64,000 bases of DNA. It comes from Mesorhizobium sp. WSM4311. GTDB lineage: Bacteria > Pseudomonadota > Alphaproteobacteria > Rhizobiales > Rhizobiaceae. A model generated the notes under the pieces. The model saw only the letters and a list, made by a program, of their open reading frames with translations, did not search any database and was not told the origin of the DNA. The stretch's first letter is position 1. Each line of letters opens with the position of its first letter. Shown here piece by piece: positions 31,717-41,609 of the stretch. The DNA is taken from the NCBI RefSeq assembly GCF_002295115.1, contig NZ_NSFV01000001.1, positions 682,001-746,000 on the forward strand, written 5' to 3'. The translations under genes and the position numbers were made by a program.

Positions 31717-33618
31717 ATGAAGAGACGAGACACGCTGGAAACCCGGCTGCGCTACGGCTTTGACAAGAGCATGGCCGCCGGCCCGATCGCGCTGATCGGC
31801 TGGCTTGCAGTCGTTTCCCTGCTGATCATCATCGCCGCCGCGGCTTTCCTTGCCGTGACCCGCATCGCGCCGGAGGGTGGCGAGCCGCTGAATTTCTTCG
31901 AGGCGTTCTGGGAATCGCTGATGCGCACGCTCGATTCCGGGACGATGGGCGGCGACACAGGCTGGGCCTTCCGCCTCGTCATGCTGGCCGTCACGCTTGC
32001 CGGCATCTTCGTCGTATCGGCCCTCATCGGCGTGCTCAGCGCCGGCGTCGACGGCAAGCTCGACGAATTGCGCAAGGGCCGTTCTCGGGTGCTGGAGGCC
32101 GATCACACCATCATCCTCAACTGGTCGCCGTCGATCTTCGACGTCATCTCCGAACTCGTCATTGCCAATGCCAGCCGTCGCCGTCCGCGCATCGTCGTCA
32201 TGGCCAATATGGACAAGGTCGCGATGGAGGATGAGATCGCGGCCAAGGTCGGCAAACTGGGCAACACGCGCATCATCTGCCGCAGCGGCGATCCGACCGA
32301 TCTCTATGATCTCGCCATCGTCAATCCGCAGACCTCGCGGTCGGTCATCGTGCTGTCGCCGGACGGTGACGATCCGGATTCGCAGGTCATCAAGACGGTG
32401 CTGGCGCTGGTCAACGACCCAAGCCGGCGCACCGACCCCTACAACATCGCCGCCGAGATCCGCGACGGCAAGAATGCCGAGGTCGCCCGCGTCGTCGGCG
32501 GGTCCGAGGTGCAGCTCGTGCTGGCCGATCAGCTGATCTCGCGCATCGTCGTGCATTCGAGCCGGCAGTCGGGCCTCAGCGGCGTCTATTCGGAGCTGCT
32601 CGATTTCGACGGCTGCGAGATCTACACGACCGCGCAGCCGGAACTCACCGGCAAGACGTTCGGCGAGGCGGTGATGGCCTATGAGCATTGCGCGCTGATC
32701 GGGCTTTGCGACCAAAAGGGGCGCGTCAATCTCAACCCGCCGTCGGATACGGTGATCGGCAAGGACATGCGCGCCATCATCATCGCCGAGGACGATGCCG
32801 CGATCAGGCTCGGCAGCACCGGGATCAAGATCAATGCGGCGGCGATCCGCGGCCCCCGGCCCGTCGAGGCGAAGCCGGAGCGCACGCTGATCCTCGGCTG
32901 GAACCGGCGCGGTCCGATCATCACCTATGAACTGTCGCGCTATGTCGCGCCTGGTTCGATCCTGACCATCGCCGCCGATACGCCTGGCCTCGAGCAGGAA
33001 GTTGCCGGACTGCCGGTCGCCGGCGACAATCTGGAGGTTTCCTGCCGCATCACCGACACGTCGAGCAGCACGGCACTTTCAAGCCTAGACGTGCCTTCCT
33101 ACGACCACGTGCTGGTCCTCGGCTACAGCGAAACCATGGCCGCGCAGCCGGCCGACACGCGCACGCTGGTGACACTGCTGCATCTGCGCAAGATCGCCGA
33201 TGATGCCGGCCTGCACATCTCCATCGTCAGCGAGATGATCGACGTGCGCAACCGCGAGCTTGCGGCGGTGACCAAGGCCGAAGATTTCGTCGTCAGCAAC
33301 CGGCTGGTCAGCCTGATGCTGGCGCAGGCGTCCGAGAACCAATATCTCGCCGCGATCTTCGATGATCTGCTCGACGAGCAGGGCTCCGAAATCTACATGC
33401 GGCCGGTCGCCGACTATGTCGCCATCGACCAGCCCTTGACCTTCTGGACGATCGCGGAATCGGCGCGGCTGCGCGGCGAGATCGCGATAGGCTACCGGCG
33501 CATCCGCGCCGGAGTTGCCGACCAGCGGGCGCTGGGCGGCGTCACCGTCAATCCCCTGAGGTCGGAAGCGCTGGCCTATCTGCCGGAGGACCGGATCATC
33601 GTGCTGGCGCGGGACTGA
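31717..33618 (+). CDS. CASTOR/POLLUX-like ion channel
   Basis: A 633-residue membrane protein. TM1 is at about 21-46 (LIGWLAVVSLLIIIAAAAFL), a pore-helix/filter-like loop at 66-80 (RTLDSGTMGGDTG) and TM2 at 84-108. The rest is a cytoplasmic pair of RCK-like Rossmann domains (HTIILNWSPSIFDVISELVI, TLILGWNRRGPIITYELSRY). This is the arrangement of plant CASTOR/POLLUX (DMI1) channels, whose filter reads ADSGNHA versus LDSGTMG here. The family conducts cations in plants; conduction in bacteria is unproven. The gene stands alone, with 164 bases upstream, and converges with the CoA-ester lyase gene. Confidence 0.9.
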   Translation: MKRRDTLETRLRYGFDKSMAAGPIALIGWLAVVSLLIIIAAAAFLAVTRIAPEGGEPLNFFEAFWESLMRTLDSGTMGGDTGWAFRLVMLAVTLAGIFVVSALIGVLSAGVDGKLDELRKGRSRVLEADHTIILNWSPSIFDVISELVIANASRRRPRIVVMANMDKVAMEDEIAAKVGKLGNTRIICRSGDPTDLYDLAIVNPQTSRSVIVLSPDGDDPDSQVIKTVLALVNDPSRRTDPYNIAAEIRDGKNAEVARVVGGSEVQLVLADQLISRIVVHSSRQSGLSGVYSELLDFDGCEIYTTAQPELTGKTFGEAVMAYEHCALIGLCDQKGRVNLNPPSDTVIGKDMRAIIIAEDDAAIRLGSTGIKINAAAIRGPRPVEAKPERTLILGWNRRGPIITYELSRYVAPGSILTIAADTPGLEQEVAGLPVAGDNLEVSCRITDTSSSTALSSLDVPSYDHVLVLGYSETMAAQPADTRTLVTLLHLRKIADDAGLHISIVSEMIDVRNRELAAVTKAEDFVVSNRLVSLMLAQASENQYLAAIFDDLLDEQGSEIYMRPVADYVAIDQPLTFWTIAESARLRGEIAIGYRRIRAGVADQRALGGVTVNPLRSEALAYLPEDRIIVLARD

Positions 33619-33637
33619 CGAGCAAAGGCTCGCCAGA

Positions 33638-34519
33638 CTAAGCGGAGAGCCCGGCTGCCTTGGCGCGTGCCAGCAGCCGTTCGGCCAGCCGCAGATGCGG
33701 GCGGTCGAACATCTTGCCGTCAATGCCGACGACGCCGGGATTCCCGGCCGCCTCGAACGCCGCGACGATCGCCGCCGACTGCTTCACCGCCTCGGCCGAG
33801 GGCGTGAAGGCGGCGTTGATCACGGGCACCTGATCGGGGTGGATGGCCATCTTGCCGGTGAAGCCGTCGCGCTCGGCCTCCGCGCATTCCGCGGCGAAGG
33901 CCGCCATGTCGCGAAAATTCGGGAACACGGTGTCGATCGCCGCGACCTCCGCGGCTGCGGCCGCCAGGATGGTCGTCAGGCGAGCGTGGCGGAACACGTC
34001 GGTGTAGCGTCCGTGCTCGTCGCGGGCCGTGCGCGCCCCGACCGCCGCAGACAGGTCTTCCGCGCCCCAGGTTAGACCGGCGAGCCGCGCGCTTGCGCCG
34101 GCGTAGGTCGCGGCGGCGAGCACACCCGCCGGGGTTTCGGTTATGATCGGTACAATCTTGATGGCGCCGTCGGCCAAGCCGTTCTCGGCCTCGCGCACCC
34201 TGAGTTTTGCCGAGAGCTGCTGCACATCCTGGCCGCAGTTGGACTTCGGCAGCATGATGCCGTCCGGCTTCGCCGGTACGAGCGCGGCAAGATCGTCATC
34301 CGTCAATCCGGTCGACAGGTCGTTGACCCTGATATAGATGGCCGAGCTGGTTTGCCCCCTGCGTTCGGCGATAAAGCGTGCCGCAATGTCTCGCGCCGTC
34401 GCCTTGTTCTGCGGCGCCACGGAATCCTCGAGGTCGACGATCACGACGTCGGCGCCGGCGCCGAATCCTTTTTCCAGCTTTCGCTCGGAATCGCCGGGGA
34501 CAAACAGCAGCGAGCGCAT
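33638..34519 (-). CDS. HpcH/HpaI-family CoA-ester lyase (CitE/malyl-CoA lyase-like)
   Basis: A 293-residue TIM-barrel lyase. Characteristic segments: RSLLFVPGDSERKLEKGFG, VIVDLEDSVAP (acidic metal ligand), IYIRVNDLSTG, LTWGAEDLSAAVGA and GFTGKMAIHPDQVPVINAAF. Family members cleave malyl-, beta-methylmalyl- or citramalyl-CoA, or form the citrate-lyase beta subunit. Which substrate applies is not readable. No other citrate-lyase subunit is present. Its ATG overlaps the stop of the MaoC gene by one base, so the two are co-translated: hydratase then lyase, a logical pair for hydrating and splitting an unsaturated dicarboxyl-CoA. Confidence 0.9.
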   Translation of the reverse strand: MRSLLFVPGDSERKLEKGFGAGADVVIVDLEDSVAPQNKATARDIAARFIAERRGQTSSAIYIRVNDLSTGLTDDDLAALVPAKPDGIMLPKSNCGQDVQQLSAKLRVREAENGLADGAIKIVPIITETPAGVLAAATYAGASARLAGLTWGAEDLSAAVGARTARDEHGRYTDVFRHARLTTILAAAAAEVAAIDTVFPNFRDMAAFAAECAEAERDGFTGKMAIHPDQVPVINAAFTPSAEAVKQSAAIVAAFEAAGNPGVVGIDGKMFDRPHLRLAERLLARAKAAGLSA

Positions 34520-34971
34520 CAGGCGATCTTCTTCAGCATCATCGCTTGCCTGGTGCACTTGGCGACCAGGTCGCCATGCTGGTTGTAGGCGCGATGTTCG
34601 AATTCGACGATGCCGCGATCCGGCTTCGATTTCGATTCCCGCACCGAGATGACAGTGGTCTCGACGTGGATGGTGTCGCCGTGGAAAACCGGATGCGGAA
34701 AGGTGGTTTCCTTCATGCCGAGATTGGCGACCGTCGTGCCGACCGTGATGTCATTGACCGAAATGCCGATCATCAGGCCGAGCGTGAACAGCGAGTTGAC
34801 CAGCGGCTTGCCCCATTCGCTCCTGGCGGCGAAATCGAAGTCGATATGCAGCGGCTGCGGGTTCAGCGTCATCACCGAAAACAGCATGTTGTCGCTCTCG
34901 GTCACGGTCTTGCGCAGCGTGTGCCGGAAGACATGGCCGACGACGAACTCTTCGAGGTATAGGCCGGCCAT
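34519..34971 (-). CDS. MaoC-like hot-dog hydratase
   Basis: A 150-residue MaoC-fold (single hot-dog) enoyl-CoA hydratase-like protein. The catalytic loop is LNPQPLHIDFDFAARSEWGKPLVN, corresponding to the D-x4-H/N-x2-HxD region of MaoC hydratases. Family members add water to 2-enoyl-CoA or mesaconyl/itaconyl-CoA. The gene precedes the CoA-ester lyase gene, with a one-base overlap, which suggests consecutive steps. It is shorter than the two-hot-dog mesaconyl-CoA hydratase of the ethylmalonyl-CoA pathway, so that assignment is not supported by length. Confidence 0.88.
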   Translation of the reverse strand: MAGLYLEEFVVGHVFRHTLRKTVTESDNMLFSVMTLNPQPLHIDFDFAARSEWGKPLVNSLFTLGLMIGISVNDITVGTTVANLGMKETTFPHPVFHGDTIHVETTVISVRESKSKPDRGIVEFEHRAYNQHGDLVAKCTRQAMMLKKIA

Positions 34972-35125
34972 TTTTCAGTCTCCTGCGCTGATTGACGGTT
35001 GATAGGCGCTGCATCCGGTGGTCGCAAGCCAGTTAATGAACATGGTGAACCGTTCGTAAACCATTTCTGCCTACCGTCTTCAGCGGGGCCGGAAACCTTC
35101 CGGCAAGGGGCGTAAGCAGACGGGC

Positions 35126-36250
35126 ATGGTTGTTGTTTCGCATTTCCTGAAATGGATCTACACGGCAAGAGTGTCCGAGCGCGCAGCCGCGGCCAACGCG
35201 CTGGCCCGGGCCTATGTCAATTCCGAATTGCCGTTCGAGGACCGCTGCGCCGCCGAGGCGGCGCTGACGCTGCTGCTGGACGATGCCTCGTCGAAAGTGC
35301 GGCTGGCGATGGCCGAAGCGCTCTCCATGAGCCACCACGCGCCGCTGCAGATCATCAGTGCGCTGGCGTCCGACCAGCCGGAAGTCGCCGGTGTGGTGCT
35401 GGCGCGCTCACCGCTGCTCACCGATGCCGATCTGATCAACCGCGTGGCGGCGAGCCAAAAGGCGACGCAGAAGCTGATCGCCGACCGGCCTGTCGTCTCG
35501 ATGGCGCTGGCGGCGGCAATCGCCGAGATCGGCGAATCGGAAGCCTGCGCGGTTCTGCTCGCCAATAGCGGCGCCGACATCGCGTCGCTGAGCTTCCGCC
35601 GCATGGCCGAACGCCATGGGCATCTGCCGCTGGTGCGCGAGGCGCTGATTTCGGACGCCCGTCTTCCGGCCGACTGCCGCCACATGCTGCTCATAAAGCT
35701 CGGCGAGACATTGAAGACTTCACCGCTGGTCATGGCATTGATGGGCGCCGCGCGGGCCGATCGCGTCCTGCGGGACGCCTGCGTCAAGGCCTCGGTGACG
35801 CTGATCGAGGGCACGCGCCAGGAAGAACATGCCGCGCTGATCGAGCATCTCAGGCTGCGTGGCGATCTCACCGCGAGCTTCCTCATCCGCACCATAGCGC
35901 ATGGCAAGGTCGATTTCTTCGGCTCCACGCTGGTGGCACTCGGCCAGCAGTCCGAACCGCGGGTGAGGGCGCTGCTGGCCGGCGGCCACGATGTGGCCTT
36001 GCAGGCATTGTTCCGCGGCGCGGGCCTGGCTGCGGCAACGCATACGATCATCCTGCGTGCGCTGAAAATCTGGCGCGAGGTCGCCAATGGCAAGCGCGTC
36101 GCCGGCGTGCAGGAAGTCAGCTGGCTGATGCTCAAGGAGTTGGGCGGGCAATCCGCGGAAGGCGATCTCGCCGCCCTGGTCAAGTCGATCCATCTCGACG
36201 CGCTGCGCGAAAACGCACGCGGCCATGCGTTGGCGATAGCGGCGGCTTAG
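35126..36250 (+). CDS. DUF2336 protein
   Basis: A 374-residue soluble, all-helical protein with the DUF2336 signature in its first half (RCAAEAALTLLLDDASSKVR, LAMAEALSMSHHAPLQIISA, LASDQPEVAGVVLARSPLL), a HEAT-like repeat pattern. The second half (ASFLIRTIAHGKVDFFGSTL, RVRALLAGGHDVALQALFRG) continues as further helical repeats. Alphaproteobacterial proteins of this group often lie near cell-surface or c-di-GMP-related genes, but their function is unknown. ATG 35126 was taken. The gene overlaps the convergent FUSC gene by four bases at its 3' end. Confidence 0.85.
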   Translation: MVVVSHFLKWIYTARVSERAAAANALARAYVNSELPFEDRCAAEAALTLLLDDASSKVRLAMAEALSMSHHAPLQIISALASDQPEVAGVVLARSPLLTDADLINRVAASQKATQKLIADRPVVSMALAAAIAEIGESEACAVLLANSGADIASLSFRRMAERHGHLPLVREALISDARLPADCRHMLLIKLGETLKTSPLVMALMGAARADRVLRDACVKASVTLIEGTRQEEHAALIEHLRLRGDLTASFLIRTIAHGKVDFFGSTLVALGQQSEPRVRALLAGGHDVALQALFRGAGLAAATHTIILRALKIWREVANGKRVAGVQEVSWLMLKELGGQSAEGDLAALVKSIHLDALRENARGHALAIAAA

Positions 36251-38313
36251 CCTCGGTCTTTCGCGAAGAAATCCGGAAAATCCTCCATCGCTGCGGCAAT
36301 GATGCGTAGCGATGCCGCGATCTGCAGCATGTCGCCGGTGGCGTTGCGCTGGGCGATGCTCGCCGCATACTGCCGGGCGACAGCGACGGTCGCTGTCTGC
36401 GGATCACCCGGAGCGCGGAACAGCAGCTCGCGCGCCAGCCCTCTCAGGAAATTGGCGATCGAAAGTGCGGTTTCGGACGGGATGGCATGGTTTTGGTTTG
36501 TGCCGCGCAGCCTCAGGATCTCCAGGCCGACCGTCACGGCAGCAACGCCGCCGCCCAACACCGCCTCGCCCTTCCTGCCGGAGTTCTGCACCAGCGGCAT
36601 CAGCTGGTTGACGCGGTCATAGGCGAGGCTTTCGAAGGCTGAACGCCTCGGCACGCGCTCGTGCAGGCAAAGCCGTGCCAAATCCTCGCGCATGGCCCGC
36701 ACGATGCGGTTTGCCGCGAGCCACGGATCGGCGGGCAGCACGGCAATGAAGACGCCGATGGCCAGCAGGATACCAACCAGCACGGACGCCGAGCCGGCGA
36801 AGAACGGGCCAGGATCGTAGGTCATCGCCTGATGCGGACTGAGGAAAGCGAGGAAGTTGATGGCGAAGGCCGTGGCCACGCCGACATAGCGCGGATTGGC
36901 CATGCCCAGCGCCGTCGGCACCAGGATCGGCACGACAAACAGGACGAACCAGCCGAAGCCGGGCAGGGCGGGCAACGCTATCTGGCCTATGAGAAAGGCA
37001 AAGGGCAGGGCAAGCAGCGTTCCCTTGAAGAAGCCCCAGGACACCTGCACCGGATCGGGGCGAGCGGCGAAAAGGCTGGATACGACGGCAACGAGAATGA
37101 CCGTACCCGCTGCCTCGGACCATTTCGTCGTCAGCCAGAAGGCCGCGACCAGCAAGGTGGCAAGGGCAGCGCGCACGGCATTGCGCGATGCGCCGGGGTA
37201 GTCGCGGTGCACCACCAGGGCAGGCTGCCTGCTGGCGCGGCCGGTACGTGTGACCGGCGCGCGCAAGGCATCGAGCCCGCGCAGCACCTGCTTGAGCGCC
37301 TCGGCAAAATCGGCGGCGATGGTGAGGCGCGTGATGGTGCCGACCCTGTCGTCGCCCTGGTCGACCGAGGCATCGGGCAGTTGCCGGGCCTTGGCCGAGA
37401 TCGCGTCGAGCCGTTCCACCCAGGGTGCCGTATCGTCCAGTGCGCCGGGCTTTGCCGCCAGATCGCCGACAAGGGCCTGCAATTCCGAACGCACCGGGAT
37501 GAGGGCGGCGTTTTTCGGCGCGGCGTGAGAATGCAGCGCGCGTGCCGCCGACAGGGCCGAGAGCAATTGTCCGATGGTGCGCCGCACCGGGTGGGCACGC
37601 GGCGCGAAGCTCGGCGCTTCCAGCCTGGCATAGGCACGCATTTCGCCAAGTGCCTGGGTGTCCGCGACGAGTTTGCGATGGAGTGCGGAAAGTGTCGCTG
37701 TATCACCTCCCGAGAAGGCCCCTGCGGCATAGGTGGCAAGGTCAAGAATGCAGCGCTTCAGCCGCGATATGATGGCATCGCTGGCCAGTTTCGGCAGGAT
37801 CAGCCGGCTGGTCACGCCGGCGCAGACGATGCCAAGCACGATTTCCGCGCAACGGGCGACAGCGAGATCGACGACCAGATGCGGCTGTCCGAAGGCAGGC
37901 AGGCCGATGATCATCGCCGTGTAGCCGGCAAGAGCCGCACCATAGGCTTCGGGATTGCGCAGCAATGAGGAAACGAAGGTGCAGATGCCGATCCATACGG
38001 CGAGCACCGTCACCAGAACCCATGGGTTGGTGCCGAAGACAGTGGTGATGCCGATCGCCGCCAGCCCGCCGGCCAGCGTGCCGAGCAACCGGTAGAAGCC
38101 CTTCGCCAGCACCATGCCCGCGACCGGCTGGGCGACGATGAACACCGTCATCATCGCCCATTGCGGGTGGTCGAGCTTGAGGGCATAGGCGGCGAGCAGC
38201 GCGATCAGGCCGGCCGAAACGGTGCGCAGGGCGAAAATCCAGTCCGAGCGCGTCGGCTGCGTTAACCCAGCCAGGCTCGTCTCGAAATAGACTTTCAGCC
38301 GCGTCCAGGTCAC
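36247..38313 (-). CDS. FUSC-family inner-membrane transporter-like protein
   Basis: A 688-residue membrane protein of the FUSC/AaeB family. An N-terminal bundle of about six helices (IFALRTVSAGLIALLAAYAL, MMTVFIVAQPVAGMVLAKGF, LVTVLAVWIGICTF) is repeated after a cytoplasmic region (residues about 200-370) by a second bundle (NAVRAALATLLVAAFWLTTK, VILVAVVSSLFA). AaeB exports aromatic carboxylates with an AaeA partner; no membrane fusion protein gene is adjacent here. No good ATG exists: GTG 38313 has GGAG upstream, while the frame is open to TTG 38340. It lies downstream of parE on the same strand, separated by 44 bases. Confidence 0.88.
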   Translation of the reverse strand: MTWTRLKVYFETSLAGLTQPTRSDWIFALRTVSAGLIALLAAYALKLDHPQWAMMTVFIVAQPVAGMVLAKGFYRLLGTLAGGLAAIGITTVFGTNPWVLVTVLAVWIGICTFVSSLLRNPEAYGAALAGYTAMIIGLPAFGQPHLVVDLAVARCAEIVLGIVCAGVTSRLILPKLASDAIISRLKRCILDLATYAAGAFSGGDTATLSALHRKLVADTQALGEMRAYARLEAPSFAPRAHPVRRTIGQLLSALSAARALHSHAAPKNAALIPVRSELQALVGDLAAKPGALDDTAPWVERLDAISAKARQLPDASVDQGDDRVGTITRLTIAADFAEALKQVLRGLDALRAPVTRTGRASRQPALVVHRDYPGASRNAVRAALATLLVAAFWLTTKWSEAAGTVILVAVVSSLFAARPDPVQVSWGFFKGTLLALPFAFLIGQIALPALPGFGWFVLFVVPILVPTALGMANPRYVGVATAFAINFLAFLSPHQAMTYDPGPFFAGSASVLVGILLAIGVFIAVLPADPWLAANRIVRAMREDLARLCLHERVPRRSAFESLAYDRVNQLMPLVQNSGRKGEAVLGGGVAAVTVGLEILRLRGTNQNHAIPSETALSIANFLRGLARELLFRAPGDPQTATVAVARQYAASIAQRNATGDMLQIAASLRIIAAAMEDFPDFFAKDRG

Positions 38314-38357
38314 ATGCCGGTCTCCATATCGGAAGCGCAAGCTAAACTGGCCAGCGG

Positions 38358-40424
38358 CTAGATATCCAGCACTTCCGTCTCGGCGAATTCGGCACGTTCC
38401 TGGATGAAGCGGAAGCGGGCTTCCGGCTTGGTGCCCATCAGAGCGTCGACCGCGTCCTTCGTCGCTGCCTCGGCGTCGATCACATCGACCCGCAGAAGCG
38501 TGCGCTTCCTCGGATCCATTGTGGTCTCCTTGAGTTGCGAGGCCATCATCTCGCCCAGGCCCTTGAAGCGGCCAAGTTCGACCTTGCCGCGTCCGGTGAA
38601 TTCGGTGCGCAGGAGTTCGTCCTTGTGTGCGTCGTCGCGGGCGTAGGCGACCTTGCCGCCTTGCCGGATCGAGTAAAGCGGCGGCACCGCCAGATAGAGA
38701 TGGCCGCCACGCACCAGCGCGGGCATTTCCTGGTAGAAGAAGGTGATAAGCAGCGAAGCGATATGGGCGCCGTCGACGTCGGCGTCGGTCATGATGATGA
38801 CGCGGTCGTAGCGCAAATCCTCGTCGCGGTACTTTGATCGCGTGCCGCAGCCGAGCGCCTGGATCAGGTCCGATATCTGCTGGTTGGCGGCCAGCTTGTC
38901 ATTGCCGGCGCTGGCCACGTTGAGGATTTTTCCGCGCAATGGCAGTACTGCCTGGCTGGCGCGGTCGCGCGCCTGCTTGGCCGAGCCGCCGGCGGAATCA
39001 CCTTCGACGATGAACAGTTCGGCACCGGCCGCCGCGTTCTGCGTGCAGTCGGCGAGCTTGCCCGGCAGGCGCAATTTGCGCACCGCACTCTTGCGCGACA
39101 CTTCCTTTTCCTGGCGCCGGCGCACCCGCTCGTCGGCGCGCGCGATCACCCATTCCAGCAGTTTCGAGGCTTCCTGCGGATTGTCGGCCAGCCAATGGTC
39201 GAACGGATCGCGGATCGCGGTCTCGACAATTCGAATTGCCTCGATCGTCGCCAGCCTGTCCTTGGTTTGGCCGACGAATTCGGGTTCGCGGATGAACACG
39301 GACAGCATGCCTGCCGCCGAGATCATGACGTCTTCCGAGGTGACGATCGAGGCGCGCTTGTTGCCGACGAGATCGGCATAGGCCCGCAAGCCGCGCGTCA
39401 GCACGTTGCGGAAGCCGGCCTCATGGGTGCCGCCTTCGCCGGTCGGGATGGTGTTGCAGTAGGAATTGATGAAGCCGTCGCCGCCGAACCAGGTCACCGC
39501 CCATTCGAGCGAGCCATGGCCGCCTTGCTTTTCGCTTTTTCCCGCGAAAATTTCCCGCGTCACCTGGAAGTCGTCGCCGAGCGACGCCTTGAGATAGTCC
39601 TTCAGGCCGCCAGGGAAATGGAACTCCGCCTTGGCTGGCGTCTGGTCCTTTTCCTTGATCAGCGAGGGATCGCAGGTCCAGCGGATTTCGACACCGCCGA
39701 ACAGATAGGCTTTCGACCGCGTCATGCGGTAGAGCCGCGCCGGTTCGAAGGCCGCGCCCTTGCCGAAGATCTGCTCGTCGGGATGGAAGCGGATTTTCGT
39801 TCCGCGCCGGTTGTGGACCTCGCCAAGCTGCTCCAGGCCGCTCACCGGAATGCCGCGCGAAAAGCGTTGGCGATAGAGCTGCCGGCCACGCGCGACCTCG
39901 ACCTCGAGATGATCCGACAGCGCGTTGACCACGGAAACGCCGACACCGTGCAGGCCGCCGGAGGTTTCATAGACCTTGGAGTCGAACTTGCCGCCCGAAT
40001 GCAGCGTCGTCATGATGACTTCGAGCGCCGGCTTCTTGAATTTCGGATGCGGATCGACCGGGATGCCGCGGCCATTGTCGGTAACGGTCAGAAACCCGTC
40101 GGCCGAAAGCTCGACATCGATGAAGGTGGCATGGCCGGCAACCGCCTCATCCATCGAATTGTCGATGACCTCTGCGAACAGATGGTGCATCGCCTTGTCG
40201 TCGGTGCCGCCAATATACATGCCTGGCCGGCGGCGCACAGGCTCCAGGCCTTCCAGCACCTCGATGTCGGCGGCGCTATAGCCCTCGCTGCCATCCTTGG
40301 TCGCGGCCGGGCGCTTGGCTGCTGCCTGCACAAGCGGGTCGGCCGGGCGCGCCGGCGAGCGAACCGGCTGCGGCTGCTTGTCCATATTGCCGAAGAGATC
40401 GTTGTTGTCGTCCATGCCTGCCAT
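38358..40424 (-). CDS. parE: DNA topoisomerase IV subunit B
   Basis: A 688-residue GHKL ATPase subunit of topoisomerase IV, which with ParC decatenates replicated chromosomes. The N-terminal ATPase has [10 protein letters not shown] and [14 protein letters not shown], with the ATP-lid [20 protein letters not shown]. The TOPRIM domain carries [20 protein letters not shown] and the metal motif [19 protein letters not shown], plus the QALGCG box. Residues 1-45 are a variable polar leader with [11 protein letters not shown]. Length distinguishes it from longer GyrB. ATG 40424 or 40415 are both possible. It is divergent from cpaB. Confidence 0.96.
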   Translation of the reverse strand: MAGMDDNNDLFGNMDKQPQPVRSPARPADPLVQAAAKRPAATKDGSEGYSAADIEVLEGLEPVRRRPGMYIGGTDDKAMHHLFAEVIDNSMDEAVAGHATFIDVELSADGFLTVTDNGRGIPVDPHPKFKKPALEVIMTTLHSGGKFDSKVYETSGGLHGVGVSVVNALSDHLEVEVARGRQLYRQRFSRGIPVSGLEQLGEVHNRRGTKIRFHPDEQIFGKGAAFEPARLYRMTRSKAYLFGGVEIRWTCDPSLIKEKDQTPAKAEFHFPGGLKDYLKASLGDDFQVTREIFAGKSEKQGGHGSLEWAVTWFGGDGFINSYCNTIPTGEGGTHEAGFRNVLTRGLRAYADLVGNKRASIVTSEDVMISAAGMLSVFIREPEFVGQTKDRLATIEAIRIVETAIRDPFDHWLADNPQEASKLLEWVIARADERVRRRQEKEVSRKSAVRKLRLPGKLADCTQNAAAGAELFIVEGDSAGGSAKQARDRASQAVLPLRGKILNVASAGNDKLAANQQISDLIQALGCGTRSKYRDEDLRYDRVIIMTDADVDGAHIASLLITFFYQEMPALVRGGHLYLAVPPLYSIRQGGKVAYARDDAHKDELLRTEFTGRGKVELGRFKGLGEMMASQLKETTMDPRKRTLLRVDVIDAEAATKDAVDALMGTKPEARFRFIQERAEFAETEVLDI

Positions 40425-40652
40425 AGGGTCCGGTGCTGCGAATCACCCGTCGATACTGCCACGCTTTTCAGCGCCAAGCGACGGAGGTTCCTGTTACGTT
40501 CGGGGATTTGACCCGTCTTATCCTAAAACCATTCGATAACCAAGCGGGCGGAAATAGGTCGAATGCCGCCTTTCAAGATTCCTGTTTCTTTAACAAACCC
40601 GCCTAGCGTGAGCCTAACAAAACAAGAATCGACGGACATCAGGGGTTTCGGC

Positions 40653-41579
40653 GTGAGGGGCAAGGCCATAACGATGATCGGCATCGCCGCCGTTTTCGGC
40701 GCGATCTCGATCTTTGCCGCGGATTTCTGGGTCAAGAGCCAGGCCAAGGCCGATGCCGAAGAGAAGACGGCGTCGATCGCCGCTCCTGCCCCGCCCAGGA
40801 TCGAATTCAAGACCATCGTGGTGGCGAAAGCGCCGCTGCGCTACGGCCAGGAACTCGACCGCGCCAAGCTGATCGAGATCCCCTGGCCGCAGGATTCGCT
40901 GCCGCAAGGTGCCTTTGCCACCATCGACGGATTGCTCGGCGAGGGCAATCGCATCGTGCTGTCGCCGATCGAGGTCAACGAGCCGCTGCTGCTGACCAAG
41001 CTGTCGGGACCGAACGGTCGCGCCACGCTCTCCAACATGCTGACGCCCGGAATGCGGGCGGTGACCATCCGCACCGACGAGATCGCCGGTGTCGGCGGCT
41101 TCGTCACGCCGGGCGACCGCGTCGATGTGGTGCTGACGCGCGATGCCGGCGAAATCCAGGAAGTCGCCAAGAACGCGCAAGGCGCGGCCGGTTCGACCGT
41201 CACCTCCGAGATCGTCGTTGCCGACGCCAAGGTGCTGAGTGTCGGCCAGGGTGCCGACGAGCGCCAAACGACGCCGCAGATCACGAATTCCGTGACCATC
41301 GAAGTGACGACCGAAGGCGCGCAGAAAGTGGCGCTTGCCCGCACCGTCGGCACGCTGTCGCTGTCGCTGCGCTCCGCCAGCGAAGGCGGCGACGGCAAGA
41401 ACGGCGTCACCACCATCTCGTCCTTTGGCGGATCGGTGGCGGCCAAGGCTCAGGCCGCGGCCGGCTCGCTGTTCGACGCAGTGACCAAGGAGCCGGAGAA
41501 GCCGAAATTCAAGACGGTCATCGTGACGCGCGGCACGAAGGCCGAGGAATATCAGGTTCCTGAGCGGGACCAGAAGTAA
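40653..41579 (+). CDS. cpaB: Flp/Tad pilus assembly protein CpaB
   Basis: About 308 residues. An N-terminal membrane anchor (MIGIAAVFGAISIFAADFWV) is followed by the SAF/RcpC-like domain (VVAKAPLRYGQELDRAKLIE, PLLLTKLSGPNGRATLSNML, MRAVTIRTDEIAGVGGFVTP). CpaB acts in the periplasm with the CpaC secretin. ATG/GTG choice is open: GTG 40653 follows AGGGG; ATG 40674 is also possible. The frame extends to 40563, but that leader is not family-like. This is the first gene of the cpaB-tadC run; parE is divergent with a 228-base gap holding both promoters. No Flp pilin is present upstream. Confidence 0.9.
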   Translation: MRGKAITMIGIAAVFGAISIFAADFWVKSQAKADAEEKTASIAAPAPPRIEFKTIVVAKAPLRYGQELDRAKLIEIPWPQDSLPQGAFATIDGLLGEGNRIVLSPIEVNEPLLLTKLSGPNGRATLSNMLTPGMRAVTIRTDEIAGVGGFVTPGDRVDVVLTRDAGEIQEVAKNAQGAAGSTVTSEIVVADAKVLSVGQGADERQTTPQITNSVTIEVTTEGAQKVALARTVGTLSLSLRSASEGGDGKNGVTTISSFGGSVAAKAQAAAGSLFDAVTKEPEKPKFKTVIVTRGTKAEEYQVPERDQK

Positions 41580-41609
41580 AAGCCGGTGGGGACCGGACGG
41601 GACAGGGCA

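Noticed and set aside
36661..37968. 435-codon frame antisense to the FUSC gene
   Set aside because: The minus-strand frame encodes a well-ordered membrane protein; the antisense frame is Gly/Arg/Gln-rich with no domain.
39195..40511. 438-codon frame antisense to parE
   Set aside because: ParE motifs on the minus strand are complete; this frame is a shadow.
40425..40652. Flp pilin gene expected ahead of cpaB
   Set aside because: I translated all frames of this gap and found no short pilin with the G/XXXXEF-type processing site and TM helix, so no pilin is called.
40500..40652. CtrA binding sites (TTAA-N7-TTAA) controlling cpaB
   Set aside because: Only single TTAAC elements are present; no half-site pair with seven-base spacing was found.
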